A stretch of 64,000 bases of DNA. Source: VXYL01 sp963665195. GTDB lineage: Bacteria; Pseudomonadota; Gammaproteobacteria; Pseudomonadales; Azotimanducaceae. Positions 8,507-16,401 of this stretch are shown piece after piece (the first letter of the stretch is position 1; every line of letters begins with the position of its first letter). The notes under the pieces are model-generated. The model did no database searches. It was not told where the DNA came from and saw nothing but the letters and a program-made list of their open reading frames with translations. A program made the translations under genes and the position numbers. The stretch lies in assembly GCA_963665195.1 (NCBI GenBank), contig OY762070.1, positions 3,844,001-3,908,000 of the forward strand, read 5' to 3'.

Positions 8507-9613
8507 TCAGCGACTCGCGAGGTTCGTCACCAAGTTATACACGAACCAGCCGTCGCCGGTGCGAAACGTCTGCGGCCGCGCCGTTTGCGCATCGCGCATG
8601 ATGCCGATGCCGTCGTCGTAGGGATCGAAGGAGACGATGCGGTCGTAGCGCACGCGGAAGCGCTTGCGGCGACCGTGGAAGTAGACGTGCTTGGTGGTGA
8701 TCCCGAGCAGGCCCGTGTCCTCATGCACGGTCTCCTCCCACTCGATGGGCCGGCTGCGGAACATGCCGGGGCGGTAGTAGACGCCCTTCGCGACGCGGAT
8801 GCTGAGGCCGTGCGACGTGCCGCGCCGTTCGCGCCGAATCCTCACTTCCAGATAGTCGACATCGGCGATCACCCAGACGAGCTGCTCGGACTTCATCAGA
8901 TTGAACGGCACGCGCACCTCGCCAAGACGGTCCGGCACGATGCCCTCGGCGGCCTCGCGAATCACCGCGCCTTGAACCAGCATGTGGTGGGCGCGATTGG
9001 CGTCGACGTCCCGCGCATCGAGTTCGAAGCGGTGCAGGTAGCGCACCAACGCTTGTTCCTCGTCGAGGGAGAGGCAGCCATCCTCAAGGGAGGATTCCAC
9101 GGCGGATTCCCAAGCGCCGATCAAGAGCTTGCGCCGAGCGCTCGGCGCGATCGCGGATCCGTCGAGCGCAGCAGCGAAGGCGTCGAGCTTGGTTCCATCG
9201 TCGACGGCGAGAGCGGCCGTGCGGGCCTCAATGCCGAGTCTTGCCGCGGCGGCTTCATCCAAGGCGCTGCCCATGGACCCGGACTCCGCCATGCCGAGCG
9301 CCATCCGATCGCGGAACGCTCGCAGGCGCGCTTCCTCGTCCTTGCCGAGCACGCCGTCGCTGAGACTCTCCTTGACGGCCTCACGCCAACCGGCGGCGAT
9401 GGCGGCGCGAAGGTCGAGCTCGCTCATAAAGGAGCGGCTCGCGATCTCCCGCGCGTCGCTCAGCAATGCGGACTCCCGGAAGGCATCCCGTCGCGCCGCT
9501 CGTGCCGCCAAGTCGCGAATGCCGGCCTTGCCTTGTCGGAACGCCTCCGCGCACGCCCGGTGCTGACGACGCAGGAACCCCGCGCCTTCTCCGCAGTAGC
9601 GGCAATCGCCCAT
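8507..9613 (-). CDS. unknown protein with N-terminal Cys/His motif, helical repeats and a PH-like end
   Basis: I do not recognise this 368-residue family. The N-terminus has CRYCGEGAGFLRRQHRAC, a likely zinc site (C-x2-C then H-x2-C). Two similar helical units follow, around WREAVKESLSDGVLGKDEEARL (about 95) and WESAVESSLEDGCLSLDEEQAL (about 187), suggesting a TerB-like duplicated fold. The last 110 residues are beta-rich and resemble a PH-type domain (GLSIRVAKGVYYRPG and HVYFHGRRKRFRVRYDRIVSFDPYDDGI). A strong Shine-Dalgarno (GGGAGGGG) precedes the ATG. It has no signal peptide, so it is probably cytosolic. Confidence 0.75.
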   Translation of the reverse strand: MGDCRYCGEGAGFLRRQHRACAEAFRQGKAGIRDLAARAARRDAFRESALLSDAREIASRSFMSELDLRAAIAAGWREAVKESLSDGVLGKDEEARLRAFRDRMALGMAESGSMGSALDEAAAARLGIEARTAALAVDDGTKLDAFAAALDGSAIAPSARRKLLIGAWESAVESSLEDGCLSLDEEQALVRYLHRFELDARDVDANRAHHMLVQGAVIREAAEGIVPDRLGEVRVPFNLMKSEQLVWVIADVDYLEVRIRRERRGTSHGLSIRVAKGVYYRPGMFRSRPIEWEETVHEDTGLLGITTKHVYFHGRRKRFRVRYDRIVSFDPYDDGIGIMRDAQTARPQTFRTGDGWFVYNLVTNLASR

Positions 9614-9694
9614 CGTCGCCCCTCCCTGTGATTCGGCCAGTGCATTCTAGTAGCGATGCGCCGGCACGCTGGCGGGGTGTGGTACGGTCGCCCG

Positions 9695-10660
9695 ATGCGG
9701 CCACTCACATCCGAACAGATCGCCTTCTTCAAAGACGTGGGCTTTCTGCTACTGAAGGACATGCTCGACCCGGGACTCTGTGAGCGCGCGGTTGACAGGC
9801 TTTGGCGGGCGCTGCCGGCGGACAGCGGAATGCGGCGGGATGATCCGCGCACCCATGTCGGCCCGTTCCCGAAGGAGGAGGAAAGCCGCGATCCGCTGCA
9901 CATTCGCGCTGGCTACCTGTGGCAGCTGCGCGAATGCGGCACCGAGCCGCTTTTGGTCGAACTGGCCTTCAACTCCAAGGTTCGCGCCGCCGCGGAGCAG
10001 CTTCTCGGCGAAGGCATGTTGGCCGAACCGGCGATGCATGGCACGCCGATGGGCAGCGCCGGTGCCGCTTGGCCGGGCGGGCCGACGGACCCTGCCATCA
10101 CCGACGGCATTCGCGGCATCTATTGCACGCGGCCCTTCGAGACCGTCGTTCGCGGGCAGCCGCGCAAGCCGGATCGCGGCCATACCGATGGCCATCCGTT
10201 CCACTTGGGCGTCGTCGGGCTGCTTGCCGACGTGCCGCCGGACGGCGGTGCCTTCAAGGTATGGCCGCGGTCGCATCGGCGACTGTATCCGACGTTCCAG
10301 ATGCAGTACGACCAGCCCCGAATCCCCTTCTACGAACACCTGCCGAGCCACAAGGGCATCGTCCACAGCCCGGCGTACCTTGAGGAACTTGAGCGCGTGA
10401 TGGCGGACACCGCGCCGGTGGATTGCTGGGGCGAACGCGGCGACATCGTGTTCTGGCACCACCGGCTGGCGCACATGGCGGGGCGGAACTACTCGACGGT
10501 GATGCGCCAGGCCGTGCTGTACGATTTCTCGCGCACGGACTTGGACCGCTGCCGCATGGATCCTCCCCAAGAGAACATGTGGCGGGATTGGTCGGCGGAA
10601 GTGCAGGAGACCACCTGCGGCTACTCGGCCGAACTCGCCCGCGCCATGCGCGTCAGCTGA
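9695..10660 (+). CDS. phytanoyl-CoA dioxygenase (PhyH)-family Fe(II)/2-oxoglutarate enzyme
   Basis: The start is set at ATG 9695 (MRPLTSEQIAFFKDVGFLLL), the usual PhyH beginning; an upstream in-frame ATG gives an unlikely leader. The 321-residue protein has the iron-binding pair H163-x-D165 in GHTDGHPFHLG and a distal histidine near 262 in VFWHHRLAHMAGRN. An arginine expected to bind 2-oxoglutarate follows. Such enzymes hydroxylate diverse small molecules, and the substrate here is unknown. It is followed after 9 bases by an SRPBCC-domain gene. Confidence 0.85.
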   Translation: MRPLTSEQIAFFKDVGFLLLKDMLDPGLCERAVDRLWRALPADSGMRRDDPRTHVGPFPKEEESRDPLHIRAGYLWQLRECGTEPLLVELAFNSKVRAAAEQLLGEGMLAEPAMHGTPMGSAGAAWPGGPTDPAITDGIRGIYCTRPFETVVRGQPRKPDRGHTDGHPFHLGVVGLLADVPPDGGAFKVWPRSHRRLYPTFQMQYDQPRIPFYEHLPSHKGIVHSPAYLEELERVMADTAPVDCWGERGDIVFWHHRLAHMAGRNYSTVMRQAVLYDFSRTDLDRCRMDPPQENMWRDWSAEVQETTCGYSAELARAMRVS

Positions 10661-10669
10661 AGGCCCGCC

Positions 10670-11185
10670 ATGTCCAATAGTCAGCGCATCCCTTCGGAGA
10701 GCTACGGCGAAGTGCTAACCCGAGCGGACGGGCACGTCATCGTCCGCTTCGAACGCCCGCTGCGCCACGCCGTCAGCCGCGTCTGGGGCGCGATCACGGA
10801 ACCCGCTCAGCGCGCCGTGTGGGTGCCGGGCCTGCGCTTCGAACCGTCGCCCGAGGCACCCTTCGACATCTGGTTCGGCGACGAGTGCGAAGGCCCCGCG
10901 CATGTGTCGGGCAGGCTGAGCGCATTCGACCCGCCGACTACGATCGAGATCGGCTCGATCCGCATGGAACTCGCTGCCGAGGGCGAGGGCTGCCTTCTCG
11001 TCTTCTCCGACGTTCTGTGGTTCGACGAGAAGCGCACGCGAGCGGCCTTCGCCAACGCCGTTCTGGCCGGCTGGCACCGGTTCCTCGACACCCTCGAAAT
11101 CTGGCTCGACGAAGGTGTTTCGGCGCTCGACTTGCCGGAGCCCGACTACGCCGCCGTGGACGTGCCTGGCCGGGATGGTTTGTGA
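10670..11185 (+). CDS. SRPBCC (AHSA1-like) ligand-binding domain protein
   Basis: The 171-residue protein shows the activator-of-Hsp90-ATPase-homologue branch of the SRPBCC fold: FERPLRHAVSRVWGAITEPAQRAVWVP at the N-terminus and a closing helix with WHRFLDTLEIWLDEG. These helix-grip domains bind hydrophobic ligands in a deep pocket. No catalytic motif is visible. The gene lies 9 bases after the PhyH-type dioxygenase, so a shared hydrophobic substrate is possible but is inference. Confidence 0.8.
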   Translation: MSNSQRIPSESYGEVLTRADGHVIVRFERPLRHAVSRVWGAITEPAQRAVWVPGLRFEPSPEAPFDIWFGDECEGPAHVSGRLSAFDPPTTIEIGSIRMELAAEGEGCLLVFSDVLWFDEKRTRAAFANAVLAGWHRFLDTLEIWLDEGVSALDLPEPDYAAVDVPGRDGL

Positions 11186-11235
11186 GCGGCTAGTGGGCTA
11201 GTCTCGGCGCGATTCGCCCTGAGAGGTCCGTCGCC

Positions 11236-11640
11236 ATGAACAGAACGCTCAAGATCATCGTCATCGTCTTGCTGGTCTATGCCGGCATCGTCACCGTGTT
11301 CGAGTCCCTGCTCGGCTATTTCCAGCCCGAGGCGCCGGGGACGGTGGTCATCACGACGACGGATGGCGACGGCGAGAAGCACGACCGCGTCCTGTCGGGG
11401 CTGACCAGCGACGGCAAGTTCTACGTCGCCGTGAATCACTGGCCTCGGGCCTGGTACCGGCGAGCGCTTGCCAACCCCGAAGTGCAGGTGACGCGCGAAG
11501 GCGCGGCCGCGGAGTACACCGCGGTTCCCGTGGCGGGTGCCGAACGCGATCAGGTGGCGGCGGACAATCCAACGGGCTTCGTATTCCGCCTGCTCACCGG
11601 GTTCCCGCCGCGGCACTTCCTGCGTTTGGATCCGCGCTAG
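11236..11640 (+). CDS. DUF385-like (nitroreductase/F420-type split-barrel) membrane-anchored protein
   Basis: The 134-residue protein starts with one transmembrane helix (about 6-25). A small beta-barrel domain follows, resembling the DUF385 deazaflavin-dependent nitroreductase group (GKFYVAVNHWPRAWYRRALANPEVQVTREG, ending RLDPR). Whether it binds F420, FMN or haem cannot be told. It is 50 bases downstream of the SRPBCC gene and may be co-transcribed. The Shine-Dalgarno GAGAGG precedes ATG 11236. Confidence 0.7.
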   Translation: MNRTLKIIVIVLLVYAGIVTVFESLLGYFQPEAPGTVVITTTDGDGEKHDRVLSGLTSDGKFYVAVNHWPRAWYRRALANPEVQVTREGAAAEYTAVPVAGAERDQVAADNPTGFVFRLLTGFPPRHFLRLDPR

Positions 11641-11834
11641 AGCCCGAATCCAGCCTTGACACGCGCCCAAGGCTGGGCAAGCATTGGCTACGGCGAGCTT
11701 CGCGCCAAGCCTTGATCGGCCTCCCCAGCGGGCCGGTACAGCGGGCGAAGGGGGATCGGTTCCTCGAAGCGAGGTCTTACGGTCAAACACCTCGGGTGGT
11801 GATCGCTGGGGGATCGAACCCGCGGCGGAGACCG
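11641..11834. other. intergenic stretch before the broken kinase gene
   Basis: About 190 bases (305 if the later start of the next gene is used) hold no gene I can support. A short hairpin CTCG-AAG-CGAG sits near 11763. On the minus strand a T-arm-like GGGTTCGATCCC occurs around 11811-11822, but no full tRNA fold can be built around it. Confidence 0.4.
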
Positions 11835-13146
11835 ATGACTGCGCGGAAACGATTCAAGCGGCTCGTTCGGGCCCATGCCAAGCGAAACGGCGAATCCTAT
11901 ACCGCTGCCCTCGCGCGTCTCCTCCGCTCGAGCGGAGAAACCGACATGTCGCAATCGCCCCAATCGCCCCAGTCCGAGTCGTCCTTCCTGGGCGTCGCCG
12001 AGAAAACCCAGCCGGATGCGCTGACCGCAGCCATGGTCGCCGCGGCGCTGCACGCCATCGGCCACCCGGCCGAGGTCGCGGCCTGCGCGTCCGTGCGCGA
12101 GTCGTCGTACAACCACAACTATCGCATCGAGATGGACGGCGAGCCGGCCGAACTGCGCGTCTGGTACGACGCGTCGCCGGCCGGCGCCGCCGCCGAGATG
12201 GCCCTGCACCGGCGCCTCGCATGGAACAAGCGCCAAAGGGAAGCGCAGCGACCGGCGGCGCATGCTCCATGGGAGGTCGGCGTGGCTGGGCCGGAGACGG
12301 TGCCGGGGCCGAGCGGACGCGAGGCGCGGGGCCGGCTCTGGGGCGCTCGCGTCGTCCGGCCTGCCGGTGCCGCGCGTCATCGTCCCGAAAGCCGATGAGC
12401 GGTTCGTCATCGACGGGCGCCCGGCGTGCATGCTGACGCAGCTCGCCGGCGAAGAGGGCCCGAACTACCTGCCGGCCACGCTCAAGGAGTCCTACGCCGA
12501 AACCGCGGCGGACATGGCCGGGCTGATCGCCAAGGTGCATGTCTGCGCGATCGGCCTGCAGGATCTCGAGTACCGCGAGCCGGCATGGCTGTCCAACCTG
12601 CAATCCTGGAAGCCGATGCTGGACATTGCCAAGATGGGCGGCGAGGGCGACCGCGCCAGTGCCATCGTCCAGAGCATCGACGCCGCCGCGGCGCGGCTCA
12701 GAACGCTCTGCGACGCGGCGCGCCTGCCGGTCGGCGTGGTGCATGGCTGCCCGGCGCCGTTCTGCGTTCTGACCGACGCGAACGGTCGAATCAGCGCCTT
12801 GCTGGACTTCGACTCCGCGCACCGCGACTACCTCGTATTCGACATCGCCCATCTGATGTCGCAATGGGGCGTAGTAGCAGATACGCGATCCGGCAAGGGT
12901 GGCCACCACCCGACCCTGGTCAGACGCATCCTCGGCGCCTACCACGCCGTGCGGCCGCTGTCCGTCGAAGAACGCGAAGCGCTGGCGCTCGCCATCCCGC
13001 TGCGCCACAGCATCGACTGGCTGCGCATCTGGAACTCGGTGGGCGACACCAAACGGGTGCCGTTCTCGGTGGTCGAGTATCTGGATGCGTTCAAGGTCGG
13101 CCTCTTCGACGACGCGGACTGGAAGGCGCTGATCGCACAGAGCTGA
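11835..13146 (+). pseudogene. degenerate APH/homoserine-kinase-II-like phosphotransferase, interrupted by about 130 bp
   Basis: Two frames together make one phosphotransferase. The first runs from 11835 (or ATG 11946, better Shine-Dalgarno) to EMALHRRLA near 12220; the second resumes with ASSGLPVPRVIVPKADE near 12350 and ends at 13146. Removing 12221-12350 (130 bases, 3n+1) restores the frame, and the pentamer CTCGC flanks the extra segment. The catalytic loop is also degraded: the HGD-x4-N of active kinases reads HGCPAPFC, losing both Asp and Asn, while LLDFDSAHRD remains. The optional N-terminal 37 residues carry a basic RKRFKRLVRAHAKRNGESYTAA motif. It resembles homoserine kinase II but is probably inactive. 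Confidence 0.75.
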
Positions 13147-13167
13147 CCCGCGCTGGCAAGTCTTGGT

Positions 13168-13199
13168 GCGCGGCGCAGCCTAGTCCGGCTACGCCGCGC
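13168..13199. terminator. possible bidirectional terminator hairpin
   Basis: GCGCGGCG (13168-13175) and CGCCGCGC (13192-13199) can pair across a 16-base loop between the convergent kinase remnant and lptG, the right arm lying in the last lptG codons. There is no T-run, so this is weak. Confidence 0.3.
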
Positions 13200-14244
13200 G
13201 CCGCGCCAGCATCGCGCCCACTAGCCAGCACGCCGCCACCGGCATCGCCATCGCCAGCCAGGGCTCGATCCCGAACACCACACTGACAGGCCCGAACAGG
13301 TCCATCAGGTACTTGAAGGCGACGCCCACGGCGATGCCGACGGCCAGGCGCGCACCGAGCCCGGCTTCGCGCAGCGGGCCGACGACGAAGCCCAGAGCCA
13401 GCAGCACGAGGCCGAGCACGGCGACGGGCTGCAGCGCCTTGCTCCAGAAAGCGATCTGATAGCGCGCCGCGTCAAGGCCCTCGCGGGTCAGGTAGCCGAT
13501 CTGGAAGCGCAGATCCGCGAACGACAGCTTGGCGGGGTCGAACAGCACTTTGGCGCTCAGCAGCGTGGGGTCGGCATCGCTTTGCCACGCGAGGCTCGGC
13601 ATCGCGCGCACCACGGCACCTTCCTCGGCGAACCGCGTCTCCTTGACGTCCTCGAGCAGCCAGTGCCCTGCCGCGTCGTCGTAGATCGCCCGCTCGGCGC
13701 GGCGGCTCGCGAGCAGGCGCTGGCCGTCCACGTGGAATTGCTGGATGCCGATCAGTTCGCCATCCGCGCCGTAGCCGTCGATGCTGGTGATGAGATCGTC
13801 CTCCCGGTACCAGTAGGCGGAGTCGATATAGCCGTCCTGGCCGCGCTGCACCACCAGTTTCAGCGTGCTGGCGGCCGCTTCGCCGCCGGGCGCCGCGAAC
13901 TCCGCCACGGCAAGGTTGACGCCGAGCAGCGCTAGCGCCGGCGCCGCAGCGCTGGCGAAGAGGCGAGCGACCGAGACGCCGGCGGCGCGCAGGATGGTGA
14001 GTTCGCTGGAACTCGCCAGCACGCCGAGGCCGATGAGCGCTCCCACGAACACCCCGTAGGGCATGAGCTCCGTGAGTCGTCGCGGGCTGCTGTAGAGCAT
14101 GTAGAGGAGGGCGTGACGGGTGGTGTAGCCGGGGGTGATGTCGCGCAGCTCGTCGAGCACGGTGAACAGGGTCACCACGGTCATCAGGCAGATGAGCACC
14201 GCGGCGATGGCCTTCAGCACATGCGCCGCGATGTACCGGTCCAT
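13189..14244 (-). CDS. lptG: LptG, lipopolysaccharide export permease
   Basis: The protein (351 residues from ATG 14244) is a YjgP/YjgQ-family permease: MDRYIAAHVLKAIAAVLICLM at the start, TELMPYGVFVGALIGLG, and a large periplasmic beta-jellyroll between three N-terminal and three C-terminal transmembrane helices. LptG works with LptF and the ATPase LptB to lift LPS out of the inner membrane. An alternative ATG five codons upstream (14259) exists, but the downstream one has GGCGG at suitable spacing. No lptF lies beside it in this window, although the two are usually adjacent. Confidence 0.88.
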   Translation of the reverse strand: MDRYIAAHVLKAIAAVLICLMTVVTLFTVLDELRDITPGYTTRHALLYMLYSSPRRLTELMPYGVFVGALIGLGVLASSSELTILRAAGVSVARLFASAAAPALALLGVNLAVAEFAAPGGEAAASTLKLVVQRGQDGYIDSAYWYREDDLITSIDGYGADGELIGIQQFHVDGQRLLASRRAERAIYDDAAGHWLLEDVKETRFAEEGAVVRAMPSLAWQSDADPTLLSAKVLFDPAKLSFADLRFQIGYLTREGLDAARYQIAFWSKALQPVAVLGLVLLALGFVVGPLREAGLGARLAVGIAVGVAFKYLMDLFGPVSVVFGIEPWLAMAMPVAACWLVGAMLARRAA

Positions 14245-14283
14245 GCGTCCGCCGACCATCTCTCGGACGCCTCCGCGGCGCGG

Positions 14284-15291
14284 CTAGCGGGCTTGGGGAG
14301 CGTCGATGTAGGTCGGCACGCCTTCGGCGGCGAAGATGTCGTCGATGGCCTGGCGCTGGCTGTCGTCGAGCCGCCAGTCGGCGGCGGCGACATTCTCCTC
14401 GAGTTCGGCCTCGTTGCGCATCCCGACGAGCCCCACCGTCACCGCCGGATTGCCGAGCAGCCAGGCGATGGCGAGCTGGGCGACGGATTTGCCGTGGTCG
14501 GCAGCGAACGCCTTGAGCTTCTCCACCACGCGCAGTTCCGCTTGGAAGTGTTCGCCCTGAAACAGCGGCAGGCCGAACGCCTTGCCGCCGCTGCGCCAAT
14601 CCCAATCGACGAAGGTCGTCTCGGGCGTGAACGCGCCGGTGAGCAGGCCGAAGCCGAGGCTGCCGTAGGCCATGTAGCCGATGCCGGCCTCCTGGCAGTA
14701 GGGCAGCACCTCCGCCTCCATGCGGCGGTCGAAGAGGTGATAGCCCACCTGGTTGGCCGTCAGGTGCCCGTGCCGTTCGCACTCGCGCATCATGGCAACG
14801 TCGTAGTTGGAGACGCCGTAGTGGCGGATCTTGCCCGCGGCCCTGAGGTCTTCGAGGGCGCCGATCGTCTCCTCATGCGGCGTCTCGTGGTCCGGCCAGT
14901 GGATCAGCAGCAGATCGACGTAGTCCGTCTGCAGCCGCCGCAGACAGTCCTCGGCATGGGCCGTGATGTGCGCGGCGCCGGCGTTCCGTCCCGCCACCGC
15001 GGCCGGGCCGCGCGCATTGGGATCGTCCCGGTACTCGAAGCCCACCTTGGTGACCACCACGACTTCCTGCCGCCGCGCCCCCAGACCCTTGGCGAGCAGC
15101 TCCTCCGAAGTGAACGGCCCGTACACCTCGGCGGTGTCGAACAGCGTGATGCCGTGGTCGATGGCCATCTGCACGGCGCGCACGGCGTCGCCCGTGTCGA
15201 TTTCGCCGTACTGCGTGGTGCCCATCTCCCAGGTGCCGAAGCCGACGGCCGAGCAGGAGAGGTCCGTATTGCCGAATTGCCGGTGTTCCAT
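14284..15291 (-). CDS. aldo/keto reductase
   Basis: The 335-residue protein has the complete AKR tetrad: D52 and Y57 (LFDTAEVYGP), K82 (VVTKVGF) and H131 (LLLIHWPDHE). It has the TIM-barrel signatures GVSNYD and QVGYHLFDRR. AKRs reduce carbonyls with NADPH, and members of this soluble subgroup act on varied aldehydes, ketones and sugars. It lies between a TauD-type dioxygenase upstream (12-base gap) and lptG downstream, all on the minus strand, so co-transcription is likely. Confidence 0.92.
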   Translation of the reverse strand: MEHRQFGNTDLSCSAVGFGTWEMGTTQYGEIDTGDAVRAVQMAIDHGITLFDTAEVYGPFTSEELLAKGLGARRQEVVVVTKVGFEYRDDPNARGPAAVAGRNAGAAHITAHAEDCLRRLQTDYVDLLLIHWPDHETPHEETIGALEDLRAAGKIRHYGVSNYDVAMMRECERHGHLTANQVGYHLFDRRMEAEVLPYCQEAGIGYMAYGSLGFGLLTGAFTPETTFVDWDWRSGGKAFGLPLFQGEHFQAELRVVEKLKAFAADHGKSVAQLAIAWLLGNPAVTVGLVGMRNEAELEENVAAADWRLDDSQRQAIDDIFAAEGVPTYIDAPQAR

Positions 15292-15303
15292 GCCGCGCCC
15301 GCC

Positions 15304-16227
15304 CTAAGCCGTCGCCAGCGCGGATTCGTTGGACGTCGTCGGGTTGAAGGCCTCGGCGCGCGGGTCGCGGAAGGTCGGCGCCAGTTCCGTCTCCGGCTCG
15401 CCGGCGATTCTCGAGGCCCGCAACATGCGCGGATGGCGCGTGTCGTAGGGCCGGGCGCGGTGCATCAGGCAGCGGTTGTCCCACACCACCAGATCGCCGA
15501 CTTCCCAGCGATGCAGGTAGGTGCGCGGCGGCTGGCAGGCGTCGGCCATCAGCTTGTCGAGCAGCGCTTCGGACTCCGCGGCGTCCATGCCTTGGATGCG
15601 GTAGGCGTGGCGCCCGGTGTAGATGGATTTGCGCCCGGTCTCCGGGTGCGTCTTGATGACGGGCCGCAGGGGCGCGCCCTTGTCGTGGAAGCCGTAGCGG
15701 TGGTCGGTCCTGTGCGTGAAGCCCGCCTTGGCTTGCGAGTGGTACAGGGAGTGGTATGCGGACAGGCCCTCCAAATGCTCCTGTGTCTCGCGGTCCAGCG
15801 CGTCGTAGGCGGCGCGCATGTCCGCGAACTCGGTCTCGCCGCCGCTCGGCGGTACGACCAGCGCCATCAGCATGGCGGCCTTCGCGGCCAGCGGCATGTA
15901 GGTGCTGTCGGTGTGCCAGCCTTCGTTGCCCTTAAGCAGGCGGAACCCCTCCTCGGTCGGCTGCACCAGGCTGCCGTCCGGCTTCTGATTGCTGAACCTC
16001 ACGGTGGGCGTGTTCTGCTTTGGCGAGAGCTTCTCGATGTTGCCGAAGCGCAGCGCGAACGCGCCCTGGGCTTCCTCGGAGGGGCCCTGGCCGGGGAAGA
16101 TCAGCAGCCCGTGTTCCAGGAACGCGGCATGGACCTCCCGCCAAGCGGCGTCGTCCAAAGCCTCGAGATCCACATCGGTGACTACTGCGCCCAGAGTAGC
16201 GTCGGTCGGCGTTACCGTGATGGCCAT
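15304..16227 (-). CDS. TauD/TfdA-family Fe(II)/2-oxoglutarate dioxygenase
   Basis: The 307-residue protein has the TauD-type iron ligands H105-x-D107 (EGWHTDSTY), a distal histidine in CLMHRARPYD, and the 2-oxoglutarate-binding arginine in HPRMLRASR. Family members release sulfite from taurine or hydroxylate other small acids such as 2,4-D. The aldo/keto reductase 12 bases downstream could process an aldehyde product, which is inference. The exact substrate cannot be told. Confidence 0.9.
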   Translation of the reverse strand: MAITVTPTDATLGAVVTDVDLEALDDAAWREVHAAFLEHGLLIFPGQGPSEEAQGAFALRFGNIEKLSPKQNTPTVRFSNQKPDGSLVQPTEEGFRLLKGNEGWHTDSTYMPLAAKAAMLMALVVPPSGGETEFADMRAAYDALDRETQEHLEGLSAYHSLYHSQAKAGFTHRTDHRYGFHDKGAPLRPVIKTHPETGRKSIYTGRHAYRIQGMDAAESEALLDKLMADACQPPRTYLHRWEVGDLVVWDNRCLMHRARPYDTRHPRMLRASRIAGEPETELAPTFRDPRAEAFNPTTSNESALATA

Positions 16228-16401
16228 GTTTCATGCCTTCAGTTGCGTGCGTGACAAGCGAGCATACGCCGATGGCAGTCGGGCCGCATTGCGGTCGCCT
16301 CGGCCTCCTGCCCTATGCCGCCAACTCGCCGACAGTCCTGGCGCGGCGGTACCTCGGCAGCCGTGCGTACGTCGCAGGTCGCGCACGAGGCTCCACCGAG
16401 G

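Noticed and set aside
11795..11870. T-arm-like sequence on the minus strand (GGGTTCGATCCC ending near ACCA)
   Set aside because: Only about three T-stem pairs form, the acceptor strand has no partner upstream, and no D or anticodon arm can be drawn. It is not a tRNA; a tRNA-fragment attachment site could not be supported.
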